Part shown: positions 8,670 through 16,791 of the stretch, piece by piece
Position numbering within the stretch: position 1 is the stretch's first letter
Layout: every line of letters starts with the position of its first letter
Assembly: GCA_965248955.1 (NCBI GenBank)
Contig: OZ252212.1
Span: 1,550,001 to 1,614,000, forward strand
DNA: 64,000 nt
From: DAOUJH01 sp965248955
GTDB taxonomy: Bacteria > Chloroflexota > Dehalococcoidia > Lucifugimonadales > QGNO01
Direction: 5' to 3'
Made by a program: the position numbers and the translations under genes
The notes under the pieces: generated by a model
The model's input: only the letters and a program-made list of their open reading frames with translations
Databases searched by the model: none
What the model was told of the DNA's origin: nothing

Positions 8670-9344
8670 ATGCCGGCATACTATCCAGTTTACCTAGACT
8701 TGAACGGACGCTCCTGCGTGGTGGTGGGCGGGGCAGGGGAAGCTGAGCGCAAAGTGCAGGGGCTCTTGGAGCACGGTGCGCGGGTGACCCTGATAAGTCC
8801 CGAGGTCACCGTTGTGCTTCAAGACCTGGCCGGACGCGGCCTCGTGGAGTGGAAGTCCCGGGAATACAGGCAAGGCGACCTGGAAGGGGCGTTCCTGGTT
8901 GTATCGGAGAACCTCAACGAGGATGAGTACACGAGGGTTGCCCAAGAGGCCCATAGCCGTGGCATCTTGCTCAACGTGGTAGATAGGCCTCAACTGTGCA
9001 GCTTCATAGCTCCCGCGGTGGCTAGAAGGGGGCAGCACGGTGAAGTGCAGTGCGCCATCTCAACCGCAGGCCTCAGTCCGGCGCTGGCTCGCCGGCTCAG
9101 AGAGAGGATGTCCGATCCTGAACTCTGCCTGTGCCTGCAGTGGGCGGATATGGTGGGCGTTCTCTCCGACGTGCGGGCTGAAGTGCGGGCAAAGGGCCTA
9201 CGGCCGGACCCCGACCGCTGGCAGGAGTGCATGGATGATGAGCTCCTGGCTATGTTTCAGAGCGGGCAGGCAGCGCAAGCAAGAGAGAGGCTGCTGAGGA
9301 TGCTGGAGGAAGAGCCTCGCGCATCCCAAGGAGTGGGAGATTGA
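8670..9344 (+). CDS. Precorrin-2 dehydrogenase / sirohydrochlorin ferrochelatase (CysG N-domain type)
   Basis: Converts precorrin-2 to sirohydrochlorin with NAD+, and probably inserts iron, in siroheme synthesis. 224 residues, the length of stand-alone Met8/CysG-B proteins. The Rossmann start reads YPVYLDLNGRSCVVVGGAGE (residues 5-24); the siroheme-synthase middle shows VVDRPQLCSFIAPAVARRG and QCAISTAGLSPALARRLRE. The start ATG follows GGGAGG closely. First gene of an operon with hemC, cobA-hemD and hemB; the cobA part supplies its substrate. Confidence 0.9.
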   Translation: MPAYYPVYLDLNGRSCVVVGGAGEAERKVQGLLEHGARVTLISPEVTVVLQDLAGRGLVEWKSREYRQGDLEGAFLVVSENLNEDEYTRVAQEAHSRGILLNVVDRPQLCSFIAPAVARRGQHGEVQCAISTAGLSPALARRLRERMSDPELCLCLQWADMVGVLSDVRAEVRAKGLRPDPDRWQECMDDELLAMFQSGQAAQARERLLRMLEEEPRASQGVGD

Positions 9345-9365
9345 AGATAGATCAGAGTAGCAACC

Positions 9366-10304
9366 TTGAGTAGTAGATCTGGTCCCGTAATTGCAGGCTC
9401 ACGAGCCAGTGAACTGGCCCTGAAGCAGACGGAAGAGGTCTTGGAACTGCTGCGGGCCGCAGCCCCCAATAGACCCTTGGAAATCCGCACTATCTCCACC
9501 GGCGGCGATCTGGATGACCGGACACCCGTGCCTCAGATCGGCGTTGGCGTATTCGTCAAAGAGTTGGAGGCTGCCCTGCTGCGACAAGAGATAGACCTGG
9601 CGGTACACAGCTTGAAGGACTTGCCATCCACAATTAGCCATGGCCTACGCATAGGAGCGGTCATACGCCGTGAAGACACGCGTGACGCGTTGGTGAACAG
9701 ATGGCGCCTTCCCCTGGCGGAGCTGCCCCAGGGCGCCCGTATAGGTACCGGGAGCCCGCGCCGATCCGCCCAGTTGCTTGCCATCCGCCCGGATATTCAA
9801 GTCCTGCCCATGCGGGGCAACGTCCCCAGCCGCCTTCAAAAGGCATCCGGCCAGGAATACGACGGTGCGGTACTGGCAATGGCAGGCTTGCTCAGGCTAC
9901 GAAGAGAGGACGAGGCCGCTCAGGTGTTCGAGCCGGAACAGTTCTTGCCCGCTCCTGGGCAGGGAGCGCTGGCGGTCCAGATAAGGTCTGACGATGAGGC
10001 GATGCGGCAACTGGTGGAGCCGGTACAAGACCCAGATACGGCAATGAGTGTGAGGGCAGAGCGGACTCTATTGTCCCTTCTCGGCGCGGGATGCACCGCT
10101 CCTTTCGGCGCTTATGCGGAGATCAACGCTCAGACCCTGACCCTCAGAGCTATGCTTGCCGCCGACAATTCAGGAAAGCAATTGTTCAGAGTCTCCGCGT
10201 CGGGAAGCGCTGAAAACCCGGAAGCCGTGGCACGCGAGGCGTATCGAGAACTCGTCTCAACCGGGGCTATCGAAGCGGTGAAATCTGCTGGTGGCTTCAG
10301 ATGA
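9366..10304 (+). CDS. hemC: Hydroxymethylbilane synthase (porphobilinogen deaminase)
   Basis: Polymerises four porphobilinogens to hydroxymethylbilane. 312 residues, normal length. Visible features: GSRASELALKQ near the N-terminus, the catalytic Asp in LAVHSLKDLP (D85), the arginine-rich cofactor loop with GTGSPRRSAQL at 128-138, and the cofactor-attaching cysteine C243 in LLGAGCTAPFGAYAE. The only start fitting the fold is a TTG at 9366, without a strong Shine-Dalgarno, 21 bases after the previous stop; translation is probably coupled. Its stop overlaps the next start as ATGA. Confidence 0.95.
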   Translation: MSSRSGPVIAGSRASELALKQTEEVLELLRAAAPNRPLEIRTISTGGDLDDRTPVPQIGVGVFVKELEAALLRQEIDLAVHSLKDLPSTISHGLRIGAVIRREDTRDALVNRWRLPLAELPQGARIGTGSPRRSAQLLAIRPDIQVLPMRGNVPSRLQKASGQEYDGAVLAMAGLLRLRREDEAAQVFEPEQFLPAPGQGALAVQIRSDDEAMRQLVEPVQDPDTAMSVRAERTLLSLLGAGCTAPFGAYAEINAQTLTLRAMLAADNSGKQLFRVSASGSAENPEAVAREAYRELVSTGAIEAVKSAGGFR

Positions 10305-11839
10305 AGGCTGCACGGCCGGGCACCGTATATCTAGTGGGAGCGGGCCCGGGAGACCCTGGTCTGCTTACACTGCGCGGGCTGGAACTCCTGCGCAGTGCGG
10401 ACGCCGTGCTCTACGATCGCCTGGTTGATCAGCGTATCCTCAGTTTTACATCTGACAGGACAGAGGTAATCTTCGTGGGGAAATGGCCGAACGGCGAGTC
10501 CAATGCTCAGGAAGGAATCACTGCCGAGGTGGTGCGCCGCGCCAGGTTGGGGCAAACCGTGGTACGGCTCAAAGGCGGAGACCCCTTTGTCTTCGGACGC
10601 GGTGGCGAGGAGGCGCAGGCATTGGCCGGCGCGGGCATACCCTTTGAAGTAGTGCCGGGGATAACCTCCGCCATCGCGGTGCCGGCTTACGCCGGCATCC
10701 CCGTTACCCATAGAGAGGTGGCCTCCTCTTTTACCGTGGTCAGCGGCAGCGAAGACCCCGGCAAGGAAGAGTCCCTCGTAGACTGGAAAGCGTTGGCGGC
10801 GAGTGGTGGTACCCTGGTGCTCCTCATGGGCTGGGAAAGCCTGGGCAGAATCGGCAGGACGTTGAAGGAAAACGGCATGCCTGCGGATACTCCCGCCGCC
10901 TTGATCCAGTGGGGTACCCGGCCCGGTCAACGTGTCGTGGAAGGGACGTTGGACACCGTGCTGGACCTTGGTAGGGAGGCTGGATTGGAGCCTCCTATAG
11001 TGGCCGTATTCGGCCCCGCGGTAGCTTTGCGTTCGGAGATCCGCTGGTTCGACAACAGGCCGTTGTCGGGAAAACGGATAATGGTCACCAGAGCGCGGAC
11101 ACAGATCAGCGCCACGGCCGACCTGCTCAGCAGGGAAGGCGCCGAGGTCATAGAGCTGCCCAGCATCAAGATTGTCCCCCCCGATGACGCCACCCCTCTG
11201 AAGCGTGCCGCGCAGGGCTTGGCAAGCTATAAGTGGGTCGTCTTCACCAGTGTCAACGGAGTTGAAGCCTTCTGGGAAGCCCTCAGAGAGATTGGCCTGG
11301 ACTCGCGTGCCTTCGCTGGGGTCAAGGTCGCCGCCATTGGTCCGGCCACTGCGGAGTCGCTGGCCCGGCGTGGCATCCACGCCGACCGCATGCCTTCGGA
11401 ATATATTTCGGAGTCTGTGGTGGAGTCGTTGCAGGAGCACATAGAGCCGGGTGACCGCGTCTTGCTGCCCAGGGCTGCGGAAGGACGCAATGCCTTAGTG
11501 GAGGGACTGCAAAAGCTCGGCGCGGAAGTGGAGCACGTCGTCACTTACAAGACCCTTGCCTCTGAGGAGTCCAAACAAGAAGCGCTTGCCCTGTTGAAGC
11601 AAGGGGCTGTGGACGCCGTTACCTTTACCAGCTCCTCCACGGTGTTGAGTTTGGTCTCCATCCTGGGCGGAGACATCTCACTATTGCAACAGCCTGCTAT
11701 AGCCTGCATAGGACCCGTTACCGCGGCAACCGCCGCCGGACTGGGTTTGAAGGTCGCCGTCCAGGCCAGGGAGTACACTATAGCCGGTTTGGTGGAAGCC
11801 CTAAAAGAGCACTTTTTAAGTCAGGTCCAGTCCGGGTAG
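10301..11839 (+). CDS. cobA-hemD: Fused uroporphyrinogen-III C-methyltransferase / uroporphyrinogen-III synthase
   Basis: Bifunctional 512-residue enzyme. Residues 5-245 are the SAM-dependent methyltransferase: VYLVGAGPGDPGLLTLRG, then VVRLKGGDPFVFGRGGEEA, then VVPGITSAIAVPAYAGIPVTHR. From about 258 the HemD synthase starts with SGKRIMVTRAR and continues with VVFTSVNGVEAFWEAL and DAVTFTSSSTVLSL. The product of the HemD part is the substrate of the CobA part and also the branch point to heme. The start overlaps the hemC stop by 4 nt. Such fusions are known in Firmicutes, Actinobacteria and Chloroflexi. Confidence 0.93.
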   Translation: MKAARPGTVYLVGAGPGDPGLLTLRGLELLRSADAVLYDRLVDQRILSFTSDRTEVIFVGKWPNGESNAQEGITAEVVRRARLGQTVVRLKGGDPFVFGRGGEEAQALAGAGIPFEVVPGITSAIAVPAYAGIPVTHREVASSFTVVSGSEDPGKEESLVDWKALAASGGTLVLLMGWESLGRIGRTLKENGMPADTPAALIQWGTRPGQRVVEGTLDTVLDLGREAGLEPPIVAVFGPAVALRSEIRWFDNRPLSGKRIMVTRARTQISATADLLSREGAEVIELPSIKIVPPDDATPLKRAAQGLASYKWVVFTSVNGVEAFWEALREIGLDSRAFAGVKVAAIGPATAESLARRGIHADRMPSEYISESVVESLQEHIEPGDRVLLPRAAEGRNALVEGLQKLGAEVEHVVTYKTLASEESKQEALALLKQGAVDAVTFTSSSTVLSLVSILGGDISLLQQPAIACIGPVTAATAAGLGLKVAVQAREYTIAGLVEALKEHFLSQVQSG

Positions 11840-11853
11840 AAGGGAGGAGAAGT

Positions 11854-12840
11854 ATGGCTGTGTTCCCACAGCTCAGGCTAAGAAGGCTGCGAAGAAACGA
11901 GACCGTTCGTGAAATGGTCAGAGAGACATCTCTGGCGCCGTCGGATTTGATATATCCGCTCTTCGTCTGCCACGGGCGTGAAGTGAAGGTCCCCATAGAG
12001 TCTATGCCGGGTTGCTACCAGCTTTCGCTGGATCAGCTGCTGACGGAAGTCACGGAAATAGCGGACATGGGCATATCAGGCGTAATGCTGTTCGGGATAC
12101 CCGCTTCCAAGGATGAAGCGGGCACGGAGGCATACGACCCGCAGGGAATTGTGCAGGAAGCGGTGAAGATGATCAAGCAGACGGCGCCGCAGCTCTTTGT
12201 GATCACGGACGTTTGCCTTTGCGAGTACACGGATCACGGACATTGCGGCATCATAGGCGGCGATGGGACGGTAGACAACGACAAGACCCTGGACCTGCTG
12301 GCGAGCGCAGCTCTTTCCCACGCGGATGCTGGTGCGGACATGGTGGCTCCTTCCGCCATGATGGACGGCCAGGTCAAGGCTATCCGGACCGCATTAGATC
12401 AAAGCGGCCATTCAGAGATACCAATCCTGGCCTACGCGTCCAAGTTCGCCTCTGCCTTCTACGGCCCCTTCCGGGAAGCGGCTGGCTCCGCGCCGCAGTT
12501 TGGAGACAGGCGGGGTTACCAGATGGACCCGGCAAACGCCCGCATGGCGCTGCGAGAAATAGAGCAGGACATCAGTGAAGGCGCTGACATGGTTATGGTG
12601 AAGCCCGCTCTGGCTTACCTGGATGTGCTGAATAGAGCCAGGGGACGGTTCCAGCATCCGCTGGCGGCATACAACGTCAGCGGCGAGTACGCCATGGTCA
12701 AAGCGGCTTCCGCCGCCGGCTGGCTGGATGAAAAGCGGATCACCCTGGAGATCCTAACCTCTATCAAGCGCGCCGGCGCGGACGTTATTCTGACATATCA
12801 CGCCAAGGATGCCTCGCGGTGGCTGAGAGGGCAAGAATAG
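11854..12840 (+). CDS. hemB: Porphobilinogen synthase (delta-aminolevulinic acid dehydratase)
   Basis: Condenses two aminolevulinates into porphobilinogen. 328 residues. The metal-binding cysteine region reads VITDVCLCEYTDHGHCG (residues about 114-130). The Schiff-base lysines are in LAYASKFASAFYGPFRE and in MVMVKPALAYLD. Starts at ATG after GGGAGGAG, 14 bases beyond the cobA-hemD stop. Last gene of the operon; hemA and hemL are not in the window. Confidence 0.96.
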   Translation: MAVFPQLRLRRLRRNETVREMVRETSLAPSDLIYPLFVCHGREVKVPIESMPGCYQLSLDQLLTEVTEIADMGISGVMLFGIPASKDEAGTEAYDPQGIVQEAVKMIKQTAPQLFVITDVCLCEYTDHGHCGIIGGDGTVDNDKTLDLLASAALSHADAGADMVAPSAMMDGQVKAIRTALDQSGHSEIPILAYASKFASAFYGPFREAAGSAPQFGDRRGYQMDPANARMALREIEQDISEGADMVMVKPALAYLDVLNRARGRFQHPLAAYNVSGEYAMVKAASAAGWLDEKRITLEILTSIKRAGADVILTYHAKDASRWLRGQE

Positions 12841-12875
12841 CCCCATGGATTCTGTACCGCTGAGTGGCTTGCCGC

Positions 12876-13394
12876 TCAGCTAGGGTAGACCAGTTCGCCG
12901 CCGGCCGCACCCTGGCGCGAAGGTTGCCTTACCGGCGCGGCGCCCTTGGTCTTCCAGAAAATCTCAGCTATATCCTGAGTGGTGGAGAGCAGGTCCTGAG
13001 CGGCTTGCATGTCCTGGTTCTGCCGTACTTTGGAGGCGGCCTTCATGGCGTTAAAGAACTTTCCGTGAAGGTCGGGGTGTTCCTCGACATGTTCGGGACG
13101 GAAATAGTCCCCCCAGAGGATCCTCAGCTCCTTCTTGCAAAGCTCGGCATGCTCCTCTTTGACAGTGGTGTAGCGGCTGACGGCGTGGGCGTAGGCGCTG
13201 TGGTCCTGGGCGGAGGCATCTGCCCCGGGGGCTTCCAGGGCCTCTATGAGCTGGTTCATGCGGACCGTGGTCAATGCGGCTATCTGGGCCACATGAGGGT
13301 CGTATATTCCGCACGGAATATCGCAGTGAGCATAGGCTGTTTTGGTAGAAGCTATCTTTCGAAGCATGGTAGACAGACCGAAAAATGAGAACAT
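12876..13394 (-). CDS. sodN: Nickel superoxide dismutase precursor
   Basis: Disproportionates superoxide at a Ni centre. 172 residues. The nickel hook HCDIPCGIY is at residues 23-31 (His23, Cys24, Cys28 and Tyr31 of the precursor), preceded by a 22-residue basic/hydrophobic leader that must be removed so that His23 becomes the N-terminal amine ligand. The four-helix body follows, with a C-terminal tail longer than in Streptomyces SodN. GGAGGG sits five bases before the ATG at 13394. The putative maturation protease is encoded divergently. The leader start overlaps nothing else real. Confidence 0.93.
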   Translation of the reverse strand: MFSFFGLSTMLRKIASTKTAYAHCDIPCGIYDPHVAQIAALTTVRMNQLIEALEAPGADASAQDHSAYAHAVSRYTTVKEEHAELCKKELRILWGDYFRPEHVEEHPDLHGKFFNAMKAASKVRQNQDMQAAQDLLSTTQDIAEIFWKTKGAAPVRQPSRQGAAGGELVYPS

Positions 13395-13503
13395 TCATCC
13401 CTCCAGATTTGTACGTTCAGCAGAGCTAGGTTATCAAGAGACGCGCCGAGCATCAAGACTCGACACGTTGCTCACCCTTGATGCGAGGCCTAGAATTGAC
13501 CAT

Positions 13504-14007
13504 ATGCCACCCCTACTCAGGTCCATCTTGCGCCTCCCCTTTCTGGGAACAGTGCTGCGCCTTCCCAGGGCGACACGTTTCTCCGTAGCAGGCGACAGTA
13601 TGCAACCGGGGCTGTCCCATGGTCAGCAGATCATAGTAGACCGGTTGGCCTTTAGCTTTACGCCACCATCCAGAGGGGACGTAATAGTCCTGTTGGACCC
13701 CGGTCAGCCCGGGGTTCACTGCGTGAAACGGGTAATCGGCCTGCCGGAAGAGCACGTCAGGATCAGCAACGGCGTAGTTCTCATCGATGACCGCCCGCTC
13801 CACGAGCCGTATCTTGCCAAACCCGCTCCTACGGACATGCCGTCACCCGGTCAGTGGCTGCTGGGGAACGAGGAGTACCTGGTGCTTGGCGACTTCAGGC
13901 AAGACAGCCGCGACAGCCGTTCATTCGGTCCTATAGGCGCCTCTCACATCGTGGGCAAGGCTTGGATAAGATACTGGCCACTGAAGGCCGGCCCTAGTAT
14001 CAAATAG
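13504..14007 (+). CDS. sodX: Signal-peptidase-I-like protease, probable SodN maturation protease (SodX type)
   Basis: S26-family serine protease of about 167 residues. The catalytic Ser is in VAGDSMQPGLSHG (S32 from ATG 13504) and the Lys in HCVKRVIGLPEE (K75), followed by LGDFRQDSRDSRSFGPI. One short N-terminal hydrophobic stretch (LLRSILRLPFLGTVL) replaces a full anchor. Its position, divergent from sodN, is the classic SodN/SodX arrangement, so cleavage before the nickel hook is the likely job. The open frame reaches back to 13342, but the upstream part overlaps sodN and has no homology-like features. Confidence 0.8.
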   Translation: MPPLLRSILRLPFLGTVLRLPRATRFSVAGDSMQPGLSHGQQIIVDRLAFSFTPPSRGDVIVLLDPGQPGVHCVKRVIGLPEEHVRISNGVVLIDDRPLHEPYLAKPAPTDMPSPGQWLLGNEEYLVLGDFRQDSRDSRSFGPIGASHIVGKAWIRYWPLKAGPSIK

Positions 14008-14035
14008 CATCTACCTACGGATTTATGGCAAGTCC

Positions 14036-14064
14036 TTGACAGCTTGATGAAACCGGCCAATAAT
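14036..14064 (+). promoter_or_regulatory. Promoter of the DAHP synthase leader
   Basis: TTGACA at 14036-14041, a 17-base spacer and AATAAT at 14059-14064: 6/6 and 5/6 matches to the sigma-70 consensus. Transcription should start near 14071, only a few bases before the leader ATG at 14075, so the leader ORF would be nearly leaderless. Confidence 0.7.
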
Positions 14065-14074
14065 AAGAGCCGGC

Positions 14075-14152
14075 ATGAACAGGTCAATAGCATACCTTTC
14101 CTACTATTTTGAGTTTACGTATAAAGCCCGGACGGGGAGGGTAGCTGTTTAA
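14075..14152 (+). CDS. Tyr/Phe-rich leader peptide of the DAHP synthase attenuator
   Basis: A 25-residue ORF starting MNRSIA and continuing YLSYYFEFTY: four Tyr and two Phe in ten residues, then KARTGRVAV and a TAA stop 15 bases before a strong terminator. It lies between a good promoter and a DAHP synthase gene. The aromatic run is what a ribosome-mediated attenuator for tyrosine and phenylalanine would need. No strong Shine-Dalgarno (only AAGAG); with the predicted start site, initiation would be leaderless. Too short to have any other visible function. Confidence 0.75.
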   Translation: MNRSIAYLSYYFEFTYKARTGRVAV

Positions 14153-14203
14153 TCCGCAGCAGAGTCAAATCAAAAAGCCCTCCTTGCGAGGGCTTTTTGA
14201 TTT
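14093..14203 (+). promoter_or_regulatory. Transcription attenuator with alternative helices before DAHP synthase
   Basis: Four segments can pair in exclusive ways. Segment 1, TACCTTTCC (14093-14101, first Tyr codon), pairs with segment 2, GGGAGGGTA (14135-14143). Segment 2 (with its upstream G) can instead pair with segment 3, GCCCTCCTT (14177-14185). Segment 3 is the 5' arm of the terminator. Ribosome stalling on the Tyr/Phe codons would mask segment 1, free segment 2 and block the terminator; full translation would favour termination. This is the trp/phe leader logic. Pairings were found by eye and include G-U pairs. Confidence 0.7.
14167..14203 (+). terminator. Attenuator terminator hairpin before DAHP synthase
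   Basis: Perfect 16-bp stem: AAATCAAAAAGCCCTC, loop CTTGC, GAGGGCTTTTTGATTT. The GC-rich core GCCCTC/GAGGGC is followed by five T. It ends 24 bases before the DAHP synthase ATG, so it must be regulated or leaky for the gene to be expressed. Confidence 0.9.
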
Positions 14204-14226
14204 ATACAAGAAAACGAGGAATCATC

Positions 14227-15306
14227 ATGCGCCAACTGCAAAATATCAACGTCTCCAGCATACAAAGACTGCCTTCACCGGCGGAATACCTAACCCGTCT
14301 TCCCACCCCTGACTCGGTGGCACAACTGGTGGTGAAAGGAAGAGAGGAGATTGCGGCCATCCTCTCGGGAGAGGACAGCCGCTTGCTGCTCATCTCCGGC
14401 CCCTGCTCGATCCACGATACAAAGGCCGGCCTGGATTATGCCCGTAGACTCAAACAGGCTGCGGACAAATACAGCGACCGTATGCTCATTGTAATGCGCG
14501 TCTACTTTGAAAAGCCCCGCACTACCGTTGGCTGGAAGGGCCTTATCTACGATCCTCATCTGAACGGCAGCTTCGACCTGGAACACGGGCTGTACCTGGC
14601 GCGGGAATTCCTGCTAAACGTCGCCGAGATAGGTCTGCTTTCCGCCACCGAGTTCGTGGACCCCATCACGCCCCAGTACATAGCGGATCTGGTTTCGTGG
14701 GCTGCCATTGGCGCTCGTACCGCAGAGAGCCAGACACATCGCCAGATGGCAAGCGGTTTGAGCATGCCCGTAGGCTTCAAGAACGGTACCGGCGGCAGCA
14801 TCCAACTCTCCGTTGACGGAGTGGTCGCCGCCCGCGCCCGGCACGCTTTTCTCGGAGTGGACAGCGACGGCCAGGCCTCCATAGTGATGACGCAGGGAAA
14901 TCACAACTGCCACGTAGTTCTGCGCGGCGGCACTACCGGGACAAACTACGATGCCGCCTCTGTGGCCAGGGCCACGTCTTTGCTCGAGCAGGCCGGCGTG
15001 CCCGCTAGGCTGATCGTGGACTGCTCCCACGCCAACTCCAACAAGGACTACGCGCTTGAGTCGGTTGCCTTCCAAGACGTTCTCCAGCAGCGCCTATCGG
15101 GGAATACAGGCATCGTGGGCATGATGCTGGAAAGCAATCTATTCGCCAGCAGTCAGAAGCTTGACGAAGGCGACCCTTCCAAGCTGGAGTACGGTGTCTC
15201 CATTACTGACTCTTGCATCGGCTGGGAAGAGACCGATGGTCTGTTGTCCCAGGCTTACCAGGCACTGGCCGCAGGCGACCACCTAAAAGCTGGCACGCTG
15301 GCCTGA
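14227..15306 (+). CDS. aroF: 3-deoxy-7-phosphoheptulonate (DAHP) synthase, type I (AroFGH class)
   Basis: First committed step of the shikimate pathway: phosphoenolpyruvate plus erythrose 4-phosphate to DAHP. 359 residues from ATG 14227, which has GAGGA eight bases upstream; an in-frame TTG at 14197 lies inside the terminator and is rejected. Motifs: LISGPCSIHD (PEP/metal site, near residue 60), FEKPRTTVGWKGL, GARTAESQTHRQMASGLSMP, GFKNGTGG, and the metal ligand in DCSHANSNKDY. This is the E. coli AroF/G/H class. The Tyr/Phe leader upstream suggests control by those two amino acids; the specific isoenzyme letter is a guess. Confidence 0.93.
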   Translation: MRQLQNINVSSIQRLPSPAEYLTRLPTPDSVAQLVVKGREEIAAILSGEDSRLLLISGPCSIHDTKAGLDYARRLKQAADKYSDRMLIVMRVYFEKPRTTVGWKGLIYDPHLNGSFDLEHGLYLAREFLLNVAEIGLLSATEFVDPITPQYIADLVSWAAIGARTAESQTHRQMASGLSMPVGFKNGTGGSIQLSVDGVVAARARHAFLGVDSDGQASIVMTQGNHNCHVVLRGGTTGTNYDAASVARATSLLEQAGVPARLIVDCSHANSNKDYALESVAFQDVLQQRLSGNTGIVGMMLESNLFASSQKLDEGDPSKLEYGVSITDSCIGWEETDGLLSQAYQALAAGDHLKAGTLA

Positions 15307-15345
15307 GCTAGCTGAAGGCGGACGGTGGAACCGGTCAGCCAGCAA

Positions 15346-16791
15346 TTAGCGTCTGGCCATAGAGCGGAGTTTGCCCAGTACAATGGGCGCTATGCCCATG
15401 ATGGTAATAACCGCACTGACTACAAGGGCGTCTCCGGCTCCTGCCACAAGTGCTTCGTTCTGTGGTAGGCCGTTGCTCAGATGATAGGCTTCGCGGGAAG
15501 CCAGTATAGCGCCGGACAAAGCCACGCCACCGGAGAGGCCAATCTGCCGGCCCGTGGCTATGAAGGCTCCCGCCATTCCCAGCCGTTCCGCCGGCACCGT
15601 ACTCATGATGGAACTGGCGTTGGTAGGATCGAACAGGGCGGAGCCAAGGCTAGCCAGCGATAGGATCATGGCAAGTTGCCACACGGTTGCGCTTACTCCC
15701 AGCCCGGAAAGCAGAAATAGCGCCACTGAAACTACAACCAGGCCTGAAGCCATCAGCAACCCGTGACTTATACGGTCGGACAGCCAGCCAGTCACCGGCG
15801 AGGTCAGAGACCGCACCACTGAGAAGACGGCCAGCACAAGGCCCGCTTTGGCCGCGCTGTAGCCCAAGCCGTTTATCATTGCAAATGGTAGAACAAACGC
15901 CACGGCGCTCCATGCCTGGAAATGCGCCAGCAGCGTAGCAACGCCCGTGGAGAGCACCGGGTTGCGAAAGGCGCGCACGTCCACAATAGGACGCTGTGCT
16001 CGTAGCTCCCACCAGACGAATAGTAGGAAGGCCATCACTGCCAGCGCAATGGCCGCCAGCACCAGGGGAGAGGTGATTCCCAATCTGCCCGCCTGATTCA
16101 CCGCCAGAAGAAAGCCGCTAAGCAGGACCAGGAGGATCACCGACCCCTGGCTATCCAGGTGCAAAGCGCCCGGAGTCCGCGGCTGCTGTGCCAGGAACAG
16201 CCAGCTCAAAGGCACTGCAACCAGGCTTAGGGGAAGTCGCGTGTAGAATACCGCACGCCAGTCCAGAAGATCGATGACCACGCCGCCAAGGAGCGGCCCA
16301 CCGGCCAGCCCCAAACCGACCGTTGCGCCCAGCAGGCCAAAGGCAAGGCCACGCTCCTTGGCCTCGAAAGTCGCCGCTAAGATGGCGGATCCAACCGAAA
16401 CTACCATCGCCGCGCCGATCCCCTGCAGGGCGCGCACCAAGACGAGTTGAGCTATGTTTTGTGCCAGAGCGGCCAGCGCCAGCGCCACCGCGAACAGCAA
16501 AAGCCCGGCTACGTACAGGCGTTCCCTGCCCAGAAAATCGCCGATCCAACCCATGGTCAATAGGAGACTGGTGCTGGTGAGGAAGAAGGCTATGCCTACC
16601 CAAGCCACAACGGAGGCGTCTGCGCCAAACGTTTCCGAAAGAACCGGATAGGCTATGTTGACTATGCTCCCATCCAGGGTGGACATCAACGTCCCTAGAG
16701 AGACAATGCTGAAGGCCGTCCACTTATAAGACCAGGGGGTTTTGAGCCGCGGCGGGGCCGGCTGCAAGGATTGACTGCTATCCAAACCCAA
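15346..16791 (-). CDS. MFS transporter, DHA2 (EmrB/QacA) family
   Basis: 481 residues with about 14 hydrophobic spans, the DHA2 layout. Motif C-like and motif A features are visible: TLMSTLDGSIVNIAYPVL in helix 1, MGWIGDFLGRERLYVAG between helices 2 and 3, and ALQGIGAAMVVSVGSAIL. The aspartate in LDGSIVN is typical of drug:H+ antiporters; the substrate is unknown. The TTG start overlaps the radC 3' end by 14 nt, so it is the last gene of the long minus-strand unit from tuf. Confidence 0.85.
   Translation of the reverse strand: MGLDSSQSLQPAPPRLKTPWSYKWTAFSIVSLGTLMSTLDGSIVNIAYPVLSETFGADASVVAWVGIAFFLTSTSLLLTMGWIGDFLGRERLYVAGLLLFAVALALAALAQNIAQLVLVRALQGIGAAMVVSVGSAILAATFEAKERGLAFGLLGATVGLGLAGGPLLGGVVIDLLDWRAVFYTRLPLSLVAVPLSWLFLAQQPRTPGALHLDSQGSVILLVLLSGFLLAVNQAGRLGITSPLVLAAIALAVMAFLLFVWWELRAQRPIVDVRAFRNPVLSTGVATLLAHFQAWSAVAFVLPFAMINGLGYSAAKAGLVLAVFSVVRSLTSPVTGWLSDRISHGLLMASGLVVVSVALFLLSGLGVSATVWQLAMILSLASLGSALFDPTNASSIMSTVPAERLGMAGAFIATGRQIGLSGGVALSGAILASREAYHLSNGLPQNEALVAGAGDALVVSAVITIMGIAPIVLGKLRSMARR

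Noticed and set aside
10331..11440. Minus-strand ORF (369 codons) opposite cobA-hemD
   Set aside because: The plus strand encodes an unmistakable bifunctional enzyme; the antisense frame has no family features.
12864..13388. Plus-strand ORF opposite sodN
   Set aside because: sodN has the nickel-hook motif and a good ribosome-binding site on the other strand.
14197..14226. TTG at 14197 as start of DAHP synthase
   Set aside because: It lies in the terminator arm and lacks a ribosome-binding site; ATG 14227 has GAGGA at eight bases.
14071..14226. T-box riboswitch before DAHP synthase
   Set aside because: No conserved T-box core (AGGGTGGNACCGCG-like) is present; the Tyr/Phe ORF explains the region better.
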